Origin: an uncultured Rothia sp.
GTDB lineage: Bacteria; Actinomycetota; Actinomycetes; Actinomycetales; Micrococcaceae
DNA: 64,000 bases
Direction: 5' to 3'
NCBI GenBank assembly: GCA_946221065.1
Contig: CAMIIO010000009.1
Span: 1-64,000, forward strand
How positions within the stretch are numbered: the stretch's first letter is position 1; every line of letters starts with the position of its first letter. Positions 1 to 9,555 of this stretch are shown here, in pieces. The notes beneath the pieces were generated by a model that made no database searches, was not told where the DNA came from, and saw only the letters and a list, made by a program, of their open reading frames with translations. A program made the position numbers and the translations under genes.

Positions 1-11
1 ATATAATATCG

Positions 12-1100
12 CTAGAACGTAATCACCGAGCGGATAATTCCACCCTTAGTAAGCTGTTCATAGGCGGAACCGATATCTTCCAGTCCGATCGTCTGGCTGA
101 CCATATCATCCAGGTTAATCCTGCCCTGGGTGTAGAGGTCTGCGTACATGGGGATATCTCGTTTCAGATTGGTGGAACCCATCCAGCAGCCTTGCACCCC
201 GTTGTGTGCGGCGAGTAATCCCAGCGAGCTGTCGATAGTAAGTTCAGATTCTGGCGGGGCAATGCCAATCATGTACGCCATACCGCCGGGGCGGGTGAGC
301 TCATAGGCTTGCTTTTGCGTTGCGGGTAAGCCAATGGCTTCAATCGCGTGATTTACTCCCCCACAGATTTCTTTGATTTTTTCTACCGGATTATCGGTGC
401 GGGAATTAATGACGTGCGTGGCGCCGAAGTCGCGGGCAACCTTGAGCTTGGCGTCGTCAATGTCGATAGCAACGATGGTTCGGGCGCCGGCAATTCGGGC
501 ACCGCTAATGGCGTTTAGACCAATGCCGCCGGTGCCGATCACGGCAACGGAATCACCCACGCGCACCTGCGCGGTATTAATGGAGCAACCCGCGCCGGTC
601 ACTACCGAGCAACCGATGAGTGCGGCCTGTTCCCAGGGAATTTCATCATTAATGACCGCGAGCTGATTTTCATGAATGAGCGCCTGTTCGGCAAAACCAC
701 TGATTCCAAAGAACTGAGTGAGTGGTTCACCAGATTCTAGACGTAGGCGTGGCTCTTCATCCGGACCGCGATTAACAACTGCCTGGTTGGTGCATTGGAA
801 GGTTCTGCCGCTCAGGCATTCTTCACAAGCTCCGCAGAATTGGAGCAAACAGGCAGCTACGCGATCGCCGACTTTAATGCCGGTAACGTCCGGACCGACG
901 GCGGTAACGAGTCCTGCTACTTCGTGGCCGAGGACCACGGGAAATTCAAAGCCGAAGCCGTGTGTTTCGATGTGGAGGTCACTGTGGCATAGACCGGAGG
1001 CCTTGACGTCGATGAGGACTTCGCGACCGCGGGGCTGATCGATGATGACATCAACGACTTCAAACCCTTTGCCTACTCCACGGGTTAGTGCTGCTTTCAT
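12..1100 (-). CDS. Zinc-dependent alcohol dehydrogenase (MDR family)
   Basis: A 362-residue medium-chain dehydrogenase/reductase expected to oxidise an alcohol (or formaldehyde adduct) with NAD(P)+ in the cytoplasm. Visible are the catalytic zinc ligands Cys38 (GLCHSD) and His59-Glu60 (GHE), the structural zinc cysteines Cys89, Cys92, Cys95 and Cys103, and a Rossmann GTGGIG loop near residue 190. Length is normal for the family. The start is supported by GGAGT about 8 nt upstream. It is the first gene of the window and is divergent from the SRPBCC gene at 1351; no operon partner is visible. Family assignment is firm; the substrate is not determined. Long-chain alcohol or mycothiol-linked formaldehyde dehydrogenases are alternatives. 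Confidence 0.9.
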   Translation of the reverse strand: MKAALTRGVGKGFEVVDVIIDQPRGREVLIDVKASGLCHSDLHIETHGFGFEFPVVLGHEVAGLVTAVGPDVTGIKVGDRVAACLLQFCGACEECLSGRTFQCTNQAVVNRGPDEEPRLRLESGEPLTQFFGISGFAEQALIHENQLAVINDEIPWEQAALIGCSVVTGAGCSINTAQVRVGDSVAVIGTGGIGLNAISGARIAGARTIVAIDIDDAKLKVARDFGATHVINSRTDNPVEKIKEICGGVNHAIEAIGLPATQKQAYELTRPGGMAYMIGIAPPESELTIDSSLGLLAAHNGVQGCWMGSTNLKRDIPMYADLYTQGRINLDDMVSQTIGLEDIGSAYEQLTKGGIIRSVITF

Positions 1101-1350
1101 GGCTGGTACTCCTTCCGAAGCTCCTGCTTCGCTCTTAAGGAATGATGTTTAGTCCTGCCGGTGCCCCGAACATCGTGTGATATTCCGGTGGGTTCTCAGC
1201 AAACTTTCTTTGTGTGTTAGAACCTTCCGGTTCTTCGACACGCTAGCAGATACCCCATACTCTACTCTTTGTGACCGACAACTCAATTCTTGCGTTGGGG
1301 TAAGAAGCCACTAAATTAGAAGAAAAGGATATTCCAGTGAAAGGCGCCCC

Positions 1351-1848
1351 GTGAGCGATTTCCCCCTAGACAAGGTTTCCCGCACCGAACTTTTGACAGT
1401 GAAGCGTGATTTTGTGGCTTCCCCGGACGAGGTACTGGCGGCGTTTACTTCCGCGGAGGTGTTCAAGCAGTGGTACGCACCGAATGGCTGGAGCATTTCG
1501 GAAGAGCATTTTATTTTTGAGCCTAAAATTGGCGGACGAATCCAGGTGCTCATGCGGCACGAATCGGGACAGAACGTTTTTGCCCCCATGTATTTGCGTT
1601 TTGAGTCGATTACCGAACGACTTGTGGAGTTTACCGAGGCTATTGCCGGCCCTACTGGGCAACCTACCGATCAGCTTTTAGGATGGCGGATCAGCCTGAC
1701 GCCGGGCACGGTTGTTACCGACGACGGCGTGGGGCAGGGTACTACCCTGATTTTGGAGCAGGGGCCGCTACCGCAGAGTGTGCATGAGAACGCGCGGGAC
1801 ACCTGGCACCAGTCGTTCAGTAACCTGGAGAAAGTGCTGAAGCCATAG
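1351..1848 (+). CDS. SRPBCC/AHSA1-domain protein (copy 1)
   Basis: A 165-residue cytosolic protein with an Activator-of-Hsp90-homology-like SRPBCC fold. Family hallmarks are a basic-aromatic first strand (VKRDF), an AFTS...QWYAPNGW segment near residue 35-50, a GG turn, and a C-terminal helix of the form WHQSFSNLEKVL. Start codon is GTG. It resembles the protein at 3342 along its whole length (shared LDKV, QW-GP/PNGW, QGPLP and W-QSF-LE motifs), so the two are paralogues, now separated by a mobile-element remnant. SRPBCC proteins bind hydrophobic ligands; no specific role can be assigned. Confidence 0.8.
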   Translation: MSDFPLDKVSRTELLTVKRDFVASPDEVLAAFTSAEVFKQWYAPNGWSISEEHFIFEPKIGGRIQVLMRHESGQNVFAPMYLRFESITERLVEFTEAIAGPTGQPTDQLLGWRISLTPGTVVTDDGVGQGTTLILEQGPLPQSVHENARDTWHQSFSNLEKVLKP

Positions 1849-1878
1849 AGAGCGGGCTGAAAAATTAATTCAACTATA

Positions 1879-2850
1879 AGGCTTATTCATAAGGAGTTCG
1901 AGCCGCAGCCCAAAACATCAAACCCCGCAGCAGAAGAAAACACCCACCCATAAGAACCCAACAGAGACCGAAAACCAGAATGCAGAACCCGCCAAGTTTT
2001 GATCTACGCAATCGTGCGTTCAACCACCGACCGCAACCAATTAATCCGACGATTATTCTCCTTCATCGCCCCCTCATTCGCATGCCTATTTTGCACTTAG
2101 CCGAGGTGCATAACCCGAGCACGACATAGCCTTTATCAGCCAGTGTCGACTCATCCACAAACCGCTCTAACTGGTGAAAACGAAAAGCATAAACATCATG
2201 CCTAGCCCCCGGATGGAAGATGATTTTTCCGAGCGTGCGAGGAAAAGAGAAATCATCTGGAATCAGCTGAGCTTACGAAGCTTTGGTCGGTAATAGCCAG
2301 TAGCTTCCCGTCCAGGGTGCAGATCACCTGATGATTGAAACCGGTGCGTTTGTGTTTGCCTGAAAATAGTGTTCGCCCTGGTGAAGCCCAGTTTCAGAGC
2401 GGAATCAGCGTCCCGTCGATCACGAGGGAGCCGGGAATATTTTTGAGAGATTCGTGCCCTGGAATTTTCAACTCAGTCAGCTTCATTAAGGGGTTTTCAA
2501 TGTGATGAATGGTTCTAGAAATGGTCGGCTGAGAGACTTCAAATCTGTCGGCGAGGTTTTCTTCGATGGAATTTTGGCGTAGGTGTAGGAGGGTGATTTT
2601 CAGAGCTTGGTTTAGGTTGAGGGTTCGCGCTCTGATGTCTGGTTTGTTTCAATTGAGGGGTTTTGTTGAGGGCTGTGGCGAGGGTGGAGAATTGTTCCTG
2701 GGTGAGCCCGGTTGTATGCTTGCTGTGCAACGGTCTTTTCCGGTGGGTTTTGAGGTTATTTCTGGCGATTTAAGTCTCATTTTTGCCGTTGGTGGCGCCG
2801 TTGTCTCGTTGGTAATGGGTTCTTGTTTTTTACCCCTTATAAATAAGCCT
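1879..2850. mobile_element. Degenerate IS5-family insertion sequence
   Basis: A segment of about 970 bp bounded by imperfect terminal inverted repeats of 16 bp: aggcttattcataagg at 1879-1894 and, in reverse complement, aggcttatttataagg at 2835-2850 (15 of 16 match). It contains a decayed DDE transposase on the minus strand. Size, repeat sequence and encoded motifs fit the IS427-like branch of the IS5 family. No clear target duplication was found. It sits inside an AT-rich membrane gene remnant (2851-3099) and between two SRPBCC paralogues. Confidence 0.8.
1887..2730 (-). pseudogene. IS5-family (DDE_Tnp_4) transposase, inactivated
   Basis: Reading the minus strand across three frames recovers a transposase: an N-terminal TGLTQEQFSTLATAL helix, a helix-turn-helix (LADRFEVSQPTISRTIH), the first catalytic aspartate in VIDGTLIP, then an in-frame TGA where a Trp codon is expected before NWASPG, then LFSGKHKRTGFNHQV, a second segment ESTLADKGYVV, and a C-terminal NNRRINWLRSVVERTIA segment followed by KTWRVLHSGF. 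At least three frameshifts and two stops are present, so it cannot make an active transposase. Stop codon of the original C-terminus lies inside the left terminal repeat. Confidence 0.8.
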
Positions 2851-3099
2851 CAGTAAACATTTCGATAATATAAACAATAAATATCAGCAAGGGAACAGAT
2901 AAAAAAATTGAAATAAAGGAAATAATTTCCAAAAAATTACTGCCAAAATAATGTGAATATATTGTTGAAATTATAAACAGGCCAATTAGAAGAAAAAAGC
3001 AAACAGTGATTGTTGAGGATTGTCAGTTCCATTAAATACAATCCATAAAAATGCTAATGCACCTACGCCATATAATGCCCATCCTACAAAATTTTTCAA
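2851..3099 (-). pseudogene. Broken small AT-rich membrane protein
   Basis: From a TTG codon at 3099 with a GGGAG ribosome site 6 nt upstream, the minus strand encodes a hydrophobic start (NFVGWALYGVGALAFLWIVF), then a one-base shift near 3005, after which a second and third membrane segment follow (FFLLIGLFIISTIY; FISIFLSVPLLIFIVYII). The reading frame runs directly into the right end of the IS remnant, so the C-terminus was probably cut by that insertion. The region is far more AT-rich than its neighbours, which suggests foreign origin. No function can be given. Confidence 0.5.
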
Positions 3100-3341
3100 A
3101 ATTTTCTCCCGATAAATAAAGCTTTACTTTGAAGATTTTATTAAAATAGATTACATCGGCTTACACTAAAATCCAACTTGATCGCTGCCGCTCATCTGCA
3201 ATAACTGTAACTCGGTATTTGTGGTTATCAGATAAATAATTGCCAATATATTTTTCACCCTTCTATACAGCACATCGCCACAATCCCTCCCCACCTCACC
3301 GTCTATGATTGCTGTGCAAAGTAATCCTCGAAAGGACAGCC

Positions 3342-3848
3342 ATGTCAGAGAACACCTCTACCCCACCGCCCGCCTTCAACCTCGATAAAGTAGACCCGGC
3401 GCTCGTCGTCGTCATGGAACGTACCTTCACCGCCAGCGCCGAACAGCTCTTCCGAGCCTTCACCGACCAAGACCAGCTCATTCAGTGGTTTGGCCCCGAA
3501 GGCTGGAGCGTCCCCGCCGAAACCGCACATATCAACCCGCACGTAGGCGGCGCCTGGAAATTCACCATGGTTAACAACGAAAACCCCGAAATGACCAGCC
3601 CCTCCAACGCCGTCTTTGTGACCCTCGAAGAGAACAAACTCATTGAAGGTGTTGAGGTTATGGAATCCCCCGACGGCGGCGCGCCCACACATCTCTACAT
3701 GCGCACCGAAATTCTCCCGGTAGCCGGCGCCCCCGAATGTACTCAGCTCAAAATCACGCAGGGCCCGCTTCCGGAGGAATACCACGAGCCCGGTCAGCAG
3801 GGGTGGCAGTCCTCCTTCGACAAGCTAGAACGTCTGCTACATTCCTAA
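3342..3848 (+). CDS. SRPBCC/AHSA1-domain protein (copy 2)
   Basis: A 168-residue paralogue of the gene at 1351. It shows the same SRPBCC pattern: VMERTFTAS first strand, AFTDQDQLIQWFGPEGW, a GG turn, and a C-terminal WQSSFDKLERLL helix. The ATG at 3342 is preferred over an upstream in-frame TTG at 3309 because AAAGGA lies 6 nt upstream and the homologous N-terminus starts there. Likely a cytosolic ligand-binding protein of unknown role. Convergent with the FUSC gene at 3941. Confidence 0.8.
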   Translation: MSENTSTPPPAFNLDKVDPALVVVMERTFTASAEQLFRAFTDQDQLIQWFGPEGWSVPAETAHINPHVGGAWKFTMVNNENPEMTSPSNAVFVTLEENKLIEGVEVMESPDGGAPTHLYMRTEILPVAGAPECTQLKITQGPLPEEYHEPGQQGWQSSFDKLERLLHS

Positions 3849-3940
3849 CTCACACATCAGTACAAAAGCACACCTCTGAGAGTGTACAAACGCACCAAAC
3901 GGTGTACTTTTTCACAACTGTTTCACAACACAGCGTTGCT

Positions 3941-5017
3941 CTACCGTCGACGTCGCCAATCTCGGGCAACACGCACCACCGGAATCTGTACGGTATCCTT
4001 CCCCACATGCTGCGGATCCGGGGAAACATAGGCACCCATCATGCCAATCACCGCCCCAAGAGCCGTTTCCACCATGCGATCCGTCAGCAACTCGTAGCTA
4101 GTAAACGGGTGTGCCAGATGAATCATAAACAGCGCCAACGGAGTAATAAGCACCACGGCAATCGCGTAGTTACGCAGCACAAACATCTCGCCGGCAAACT
4201 GACACGCCACCACCAGCACCGCCACATGCCAGGGGTCAGGGCTCATAGAGACAAAGAACGCGGCAACCAACACACCGCCGGCTGTTCCCACCATCCGATG
4301 CAGACCCCGCTCTACTCTCGCAGCAGTGTTGGGTCCGGCAAGGACGGCGGCAGCGGCAACCATTGCCCAGTAGGCGTGTGAAATCCCTAAGGTATTCCCC
4401 ATCAGCCCAGCAACCGCCGTTGTCAAAAAGTTAGTGAGGGTTTGCGCCAGCATTTGCGGGTGAGTGAAATTTTGAGCTGGCGGGGGTGGAGCATCCCGCC
4501 CCTCTTTCAAGAGTTCACCAAGGAGTACTCCTACCAATACCGAGAATGCCGCGGCGGCAGCGGTCAACAGAATATTCCTTCCGGCATGACCGGTATAGGG
4601 CAACGACGCCACGCCCGCAGACGCGAAGATGTAAAACAAGGGTCCGCCGGGGCGCACGTTCACCTGCATTGCAATATGTGAACAAAGCGCCGCCATCAAC
4701 GAAGTTGCCAAGACCATTTGCCAGCCGGTTATTCCTTGCCAGGACAGTAAGATACCAAAGGCAACAGCAAGTACCATCAGTATGCCCGAAGTCCCTTGAT
4801 GGAGCAGGCGCACCTTAAGCTGCTGATTGCGTCCGTACAGTGCAGGGAATGTTCCGAACGCCGTATAGATACTGAGTCGCGGCTCCCCTATCACCAGCAT
4901 GACGAGTAGCGGAACACCAACGCACAAGGCAATACGAGTCGCCGGAATCGCATCGCGCCGTGAAGCCGGTGACGACAAAGTGTAGATCGACCGAATATGG
5001 CGATTCTGCAACACCAA
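3941..5017 (-). CDS. FUSC-family integral membrane protein
   Basis: A 358-residue protein with around ten hydrophobic segments arranged as two similar halves. The patterns FGTFPALYGR near residue 55 and SHAYWAMVAAAAVLAGPN near residue 220 are typical of the fusaric acid resistance (FUSC)/aromatic-acid exporter-like family, whose members are inner-membrane efflux components. It begins 27 bp after the thioesterase gene on the same strand, so the two are probably co-transcribed. The substrate is unknown. Confidence 0.75.
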   Translation of the reverse strand: MVLQNRHIRSIYTLSSPASRRDAIPATRIALCVGVPLLVMLVIGEPRLSIYTAFGTFPALYGRNQQLKVRLLHQGTSGILMVLAVAFGILLSWQGITGWQMVLATSLMAALCSHIAMQVNVRPGGPLFYIFASAGVASLPYTGHAGRNILLTAAAAAFSVLVGVLLGELLKEGRDAPPPPAQNFTHPQMLAQTLTNFLTTAVAGLMGNTLGISHAYWAMVAAAAVLAGPNTAARVERGLHRMVGTAGGVLVAAFFVSMSPDPWHVAVLVVACQFAGEMFVLRNYAIAVVLITPLALFMIHLAHPFTSYELLTDRMVETALGAVIGMMGAYVSPDPQHVGKDTVQIPVVRVARDWRRRR

Positions 5018-5044
5018 TTCGTCAGCCTCCCAAAATAGTAGCGA

Positions 5045-5506
5045 CTAGACAGAAAGATACTGTTTGAGGTGAGCACGTTGCTCGGCGCTCAGGCGGTGAA
5101 GTATGCCGGTGTGCGCGTTAAAGAATGCCAAAGTGGTTGTTGCGGTCACGCACAAAGCGCCGGTGAACTGATCAAAAAGTCTATAGCTCAGTGTCAGCGA
5201 AGCAGCCTTCACCTGCTGTAGCGTTACCTCCACGCGCACCGGCAGATTTCGGTAGAGCACCGGCGCAAGGTATCTCAGATGGTTCTCGCTCACCAGCGCC
5301 TGCACACCGTCGGGTAGCTGGGCAAAGAGCTCAATGCGTGGTGTGGGACTCGACTCTACCGGCTCCCCAGCCGAGGGTGGAGCACCAAACACGGCAATGC
5401 GAGCCTCTTCCAAGATTTGTAGCACGGTCACATTATTAACGTGGCCGTAAGCGTCCATATCTCCCCAGCGGAGCGGGATATATACCTCAAAGATGTTTTC
5501 AGCCAT
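5045..5506 (-). CDS. Acyl-CoA thioesterase (hotdog fold)
   Basis: A 153-residue hotdog-fold protein with the 4-hydroxybenzoyl-CoA thioesterase/YbgC-like signature RWGDMDAYGHVNNV near residues 11-24, in which the Asp after Met-Asp-x-x-Gly-His is catalytic in the family. It should hydrolyse acyl-CoA thioesters in the cytoplasm. The ATG at 5506 is chosen because homologues begin there; a longer frame would run into the permease gene upstream. Lies 55 bp after the permease at 5562 and 27 bp before the FUSC gene, all on the minus strand. Confidence 0.8.
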   Translation of the reverse strand: MAENIFEVYIPLRWGDMDAYGHVNNVTVLQILEEARIAVFGAPPSAGEPVESSPTPRIELFAQLPDGVQALVSENHLRYLAPVLYRNLPVRVEVTLQQVKAASLTLSYRLFDQFTGALCVTATTTLAFFNAHTGILHRLSAEQRAHLKQYLSV

Positions 5507-5561
5507 ATAAGAGATAGTACTCCCGCCTGCGCCGGGGCAGTCTGCACCCGTATTAGAGGAG

Positions 5562-6989
5562 TTAAGCAGTCGGGTGTTCGCTAGCTTCTCGTGCTTCTTG
5601 GAACGCTTCGTCATCGGGTACGTGAACCTTACGAATCACGGCGAAATACACCATCGTCAAAATCAGGTAGTAGACAATGCCCACGATGGCGGGGGTTGCG
5701 TTGCCCTGCGCCACAAAGAGCGCCGCCCACACACCAAAGAGCATGAGAATACCCACGCCTGCGGTGAATCGCCCACCAATCACACGGAATGCAGAAGAGT
5801 TTCCTTCTACGCGCTTAAAGGCAAGGTAGGCGAGCAGAATTAGCACCCACACGAGCAGTGCGCTCACCATCACCAGCGTCATCATGGTGCCAAAGGCGGA
5901 GCCGGGCTGGAATACGGCAAGCGCGATCGCAAGCACTACGCCAATGGTAGAGATCCACATGGCGCGGGCAGGAATGCCTTGGGAGGTCACTTTAGCGAGT
6001 GCAGCCGGCGCCATGGTGTCATCGGCAAGGGAGTGCATGAGGCGCGTGCCGGCGTAGAGGTTAGCGTTGGCCGCCGAGAGCGCGGCGATGAGCACCACAA
6101 AGTTTGTTACCGAGGCAATGGCGGGGATTCCCAGTTCGGAGAAGACCAGGACGAAGGGGGAAGTTTCCACTGTGCCTTCAAGTTCTGCTGCCTGTGCCCA
6201 GGGAATGACGGCGACTACCACGAACATGGCGAGCACGTAGAAGGTGGCGAGACGCCACATCATGGCTTTGGCGGAGGCTCGAACGGAGCGTGCCGGGTCT
6301 TTGGCTTCAGCGGCGGAAATGGAGATCATTTCAATGCCACCGAAGGAGAACATGACGACGGCGAGCGAGAGCCATACGGAGCTGAAACCGTGAGGCATGA
6401 AGCCGCCGTTGTTGGTGAGATTGGCAAGCCCTGCGGCATCGTGGTTGGGTAGCCCAAAAAAGACGAGGCATAGACCCACCAGAATGAAGGCGGTGAGCGC
6501 TACAACCTTGATGGATGAGAGCAGAAATTCCATGGTGCCAAAGTATTTGACGCTGCGCACGTTGAGCAGAATAATCACGGCGCCAAAGACGGCGATGCCT
6601 ACCCACAGCGGCAGTTGCGGCCACCAGTAGGTGAGGTAGGTTCCTACTGCTACTAGTTCGATGCCGGTGATGACCATGGTGCAGGTCCAGTAGCCCCAGC
6701 GGGTGAGGAATCCGGCGAAGGGCCCGAGGTATTTGGCGGCGATGGAGCCGAAGCCGCCGCGCACGGGTGAGTGGACTGCCATTTCGCCGGCGGCACCGCC
6801 GATAATGGCAGCCAGGAGCGAGCCGATGGCGTAGGAGAGTATGACGGCTGGCCCGGCAATGGAGATTGCTGCGCCGGAGCCGAGAAAGAGCCCGGTACCC
6901 AGCGCGGATCCGAGCACGATCATGGTCATCTGACCGTGGGTGAGGGAGCGTTGGAGTTTATGGGGTTTTTCGGTGGTGTGTGATGCCAT
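5562..6989 (-). CDS. Amino acid permease (APC superfamily), copy 1
   Basis: A 475-residue cytoplasmic-membrane transporter with about twelve hydrophobic segments. The N-terminal LTHGQMTMIVLGSALGTGLFLGSG motif and the SFGGIEMISISAAEAKDP segment around residue 225 are diagnostic of the amino acid transporter (AAT) family of the APC superfamily (AroP/ProY/GabP type). It is closely similar to the next upstream gene at 7179 and almost certainly arose by tandem duplication. A strong terminator separates the two, so this copy probably has its own promoter. Substrate not assignable from sequence. Confidence 0.9.
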   Translation of the reverse strand: MASHTTEKPHKLQRSLTHGQMTMIVLGSALGTGLFLGSGAAISIAGPAVILSYAIGSLLAAIIGGAAGEMAVHSPVRGGFGSIAAKYLGPFAGFLTRWGYWTCTMVITGIELVAVGTYLTYWWPQLPLWVGIAVFGAVIILLNVRSVKYFGTMEFLLSSIKVVALTAFILVGLCLVFFGLPNHDAAGLANLTNNGGFMPHGFSSVWLSLAVVMFSFGGIEMISISAAEAKDPARSVRASAKAMMWRLATFYVLAMFVVVAVIPWAQAAELEGTVETSPFVLVFSELGIPAIASVTNFVVLIAALSAANANLYAGTRLMHSLADDTMAPAALAKVTSQGIPARAMWISTIGVVLAIALAVFQPGSAFGTMMTLVMVSALLVWVLILLAYLAFKRVEGNSSAFRVIGGRFTAGVGILMLFGVWAALFVAQGNATPAIVGIVYYLILTMVYFAVIRKVHVPDDEAFQEAREASEHPTA

Positions 6990-7068
6990 GTGTCCTACTT
7001 TGCCGGGTGTGGGGTGCGCTGGGCGAGCCCGCTTGTGGTTTGGGTGGGTAAACGTTTATTAAAGCATT

Positions 7069-7118
7069 CAGCGGCGGAAGAATCGCCCCGTGGGTGTGGG
7101 GCTGTGCTTCCGCCGCTG
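7069..7118 (-). terminator. Rho-independent terminator after permease copy 2
   Basis: Perfect 12-bp inverted repeat (7069-7080 and 7107-7118, arms cagcggcggaag/cttccgccgctg) with a further GCCCC/GGGGC pairing in the loop. It lies about 60 bp beyond the stop of the gene at 7179 and before the start of the gene at 5562. Confidence 0.7.
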
Positions 7119-7178
7119 GGTGCGAAAATCTCTTTCGAGTCTAACGCAGGTTATGTGGTAGGTGTTGCACCGGGTGTT

Positions 7179-8618
7179 TTAGCCTCGGATAGTGGGATGT
7201 TGCCCGGTGAGGGTCTTTGCTTCGAGGAAGGCGTCTTCGGAGTGTTCAAGCTGGTTGCGTACTCCGGCAAAGTAGACGATGGTGATGAAGGCAAAGAAGC
7301 TGAGGCCTACGAGTACCGAGATGTGCATGTCTCCTACAAAGAACATGGCGACGAAGGTGGAGATTACGCCGAGCAAACCCACGGCTGCGGTGGTTGAGCC
7401 GCCGAATACGCGGAAGGGCGAGGCGTTGCCTTCTTGGCGTTTAAAGGAGATGTAGGAGAGCAGAATCATGGACCACACCACCAGTACGCAGACGGTAACG
7501 AGCGCCATCATGTAGGTAAAGATTCCGCCGACGCCGGAGACTGCCATGACTACCGCGACGATAGATCCTACGGTGGAAAGTGCCAGTGCGCGGGCGGGCA
7601 CACCACGGGAGTTGGTGCGAGCAAAGGCACGTGGTGCCATGCCTTCGTGGCCGAGTGCGTGGAGCTGGCGGGTTGCGGCGTAGAGTGCCGCGTTAGCGCC
7701 GGAGAGTGCCGCGATGAGCACCACAAAGTTAGTAATGCCGGCAATGAACGGGATGTTCATCTGGGAGAACACCAACACGAACGGTGAGGTTTCGATTTCG
7801 TCTTGTAGCCCGGATGCGTCTTTCCAGGGAATGAGGGCGACGACGACGAACAGGGAAAGCACGTAGAAAAAGGCAAGGCGCCACATCATGGCTTTAGCCG
7901 CCGAGCGTACCGAGCGTACTGGATCTTTGGCTTCCGCGGCGGAGACGGAAATGAGTTCGATACCGCCGAAGGAGAACATGACGACGGCGAGCGCTAGCCA
8001 GATGGAGGCGGGACCGTGAGGGATGAATCCGCCGTCGTTGGTGAGGTTGCTCAGGCCGCTGGCGGGGACGTTGGGCAGTCCGAAGAAGACGAGGATAAGC
8101 CCAAAGAGGATAAAGACGATAACGGCAATGACTTTGATGGAGGAAAGGAAGAATTCGAGGGTTCCGAAGGAGTTGACGCTGGCGAGGTTAAGCCCGACGA
8201 TGAGTGCGGCGAAGATGGATACCCAGATCCAGAGCGGGATTTGTGGCCACCAGTAGCTCATGTATTGCCCTACGGCAACGAGTTCGGCGCCTGCCAGGGG
8301 CACGGTGGTTGCCCAGTAGGCCCAGCGGGTCATGTATCCGGCGTAGGGGCCGAGGAATTTTCCGGCGATGGTGCCGAAGCCGCCGCGCACGGGGTAGCGT
8401 ACTGCCATTTCGCCGGCGCAGGCACCGATGATGGCGGCGATCAGGGAGCCGATGGCGTAGGAGATGATGACGGCGGGGCCGGCGATGGCGATGGCGCCGC
8501 CGGATCCGAGGAATAGGCCTGTTCCAACAGCTAGGCCGAGGGCGATCATCGTCATCTGGCCGTGGGAGAGGGAGCGGGCAAGACCGCCGTTGGGTTCTTG
8601 TGCGGGCTGGTTGCTCAC
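7179..8618 (-). CDS. Amino acid permease (APC superfamily), copy 2
   Basis: A 479-residue paralogue of the permease at 5562, with matching membrane topology and the same hallmark segments (SLSHGQMTMIALGLAVGTGLFLGSGG; SFGGIELISVSAAEAKDP). Expected to carry out proton-coupled uptake of an amino acid across the cytoplasmic membrane. Start ATG at 8618 follows a GAAAGAAG ribosome site. A hairpin terminator follows it. Two adjacent near-copies suggest related but distinct substrates. Confidence 0.9.
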   Translation of the reverse strand: MSNQPAQEPNGGLARSLSHGQMTMIALGLAVGTGLFLGSGGAIAIAGPAVIISYAIGSLIAAIIGACAGEMAVRYPVRGGFGTIAGKFLGPYAGYMTRWAYWATTVPLAGAELVAVGQYMSYWWPQIPLWIWVSIFAALIVGLNLASVNSFGTLEFFLSSIKVIAVIVFILFGLILVFFGLPNVPASGLSNLTNDGGFIPHGPASIWLALAVVMFSFGGIELISVSAAEAKDPVRSVRSAAKAMMWRLAFFYVLSLFVVVALIPWKDASGLQDEIETSPFVLVFSQMNIPFIAGITNFVVLIAALSGANAALYAATRQLHALGHEGMAPRAFARTNSRGVPARALALSTVGSIVAVVMAVSGVGGIFTYMMALVTVCVLVVWSMILLSYISFKRQEGNASPFRVFGGSTTAAVGLLGVISTFVAMFFVGDMHISVLVGLSFFAFITIVYFAGVRNQLEHSEDAFLEAKTLTGQHPTIRG

Positions 8619-8847
8619 GGGGGCTTCTTTCTGTCAAAAATGATGGCGCAAATCATGCTACACATCACATTTGGGGCTGGCTAGATATGCACCCGGAACA
8701 TTTTCATGCCACGCACCGCGCCGGTCTGCTCAATATAACCTCACGCTTCGCCCTGGCAAAGAAAGTTCCCGGGTAAGTGGCAATACTAAACCGAAACTGC
8801 CCCTTACCGCATCTCTCGTTTCATCCTGCGAGGCATATACGCATTTA

Positions 8848-9555
8848 TTAAGCGGCAGTCTCGTGAGGGTAGGTGGGTTCGTTACGCTTGAACCAGCCGA
8901 TTACCGGAACGGTGATGGGCATGAGCACAAATTCCACCAGGCACTTATATACATAGCCAACAATCACATAGTTAGCGAAGTCATCCACGGTGGAAATACC
9001 TAGGATAGGTGCGGCAACCGAGCAGAAAATCAGGGTGTCGGCAAGCTCACCTACCACGGTTGAACCAACCAAGCGCCCCACCAAGAACTTACCCTGGTAG
9101 CGCTGCTTCATCCACACCATCACCCAGGAGTTCAGTAGCTGCCCCACTAAATACCCTGTGAGGGAACCTGCCACAATAATCGGAACGGGACCGAGCACGG
9201 CTTCAAGCACTGCCTGGTTTTCATAAAAATCGGCGCCGGGGAGGTGGATCAGAATCCAGAACGTCAGACTTGCGGCAATAGCTGCACAGAAACTAAAGAT
9301 AATCACCTTGCGGGCACGGGCAAAGCCGTAAATCTCCGAGAGCACATCGCCTAGCACATAGGCAAGCGGGAAGAGGAAGAACCCTCCGTCGGTCAGAATA
9401 GGTCCAAAGGCCACACCCTTGGTAGCACCAATGTTGGAGAGGATAAGAATAATAGCAGAAGCACCCAGCAACAGGTCATAGTAGGTGCGTTGCGGACGGG
9501 CGTATTTTTGCCCTTCGGATACGGCAGTAGCGGTGGCGCGAGGGTTTTCAGGCAT
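8848..9555 (-). CDS. yhhQ: Queuosine precursor transporter (VUT/YhhQ family)
   Basis: A 235-residue membrane protein with six to seven hydrophobic helices. The YYDLLLGASAIILILSNIGATKG start, FPLAYVLGDVLSEIYGFARARK motif and late GELADTLIFCSVA segment are signatures of the DUF165/VUT family, which imports queuosine precursors (queuine or preQ1) for tRNA modification. A 20-30 residue polar N-terminal extension is present. Single gene between a permease and a divergent TetR gene. No preQ1 riboswitch could be recognised upstream. Confidence 0.85.
   Translation of the reverse strand: MPENPRATATAVSEGQKYARPQRTYYDLLLGASAIILILSNIGATKGVAFGPILTDGGFFLFPLAYVLGDVLSEIYGFARARKVIIFSFCAAIAASLTFWILIHLPGADFYENQAVLEAVLGPVPIIVAGSLTGYLVGQLLNSWVMVWMKQRYQGKFLVGRLVGSTVVGELADTLIFCSVAAPILGISTVDDFANYVIVGYVYKCLVEFVLMPITVPVIGWFKRNEPTYPHETAA

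Noticed and set aside
5979..8516. Plus-strand His/Gly-rich frames opposite the two permease genes
   Set aside because: Composition is that of antisense translation of membrane-protein codons; no independent support.
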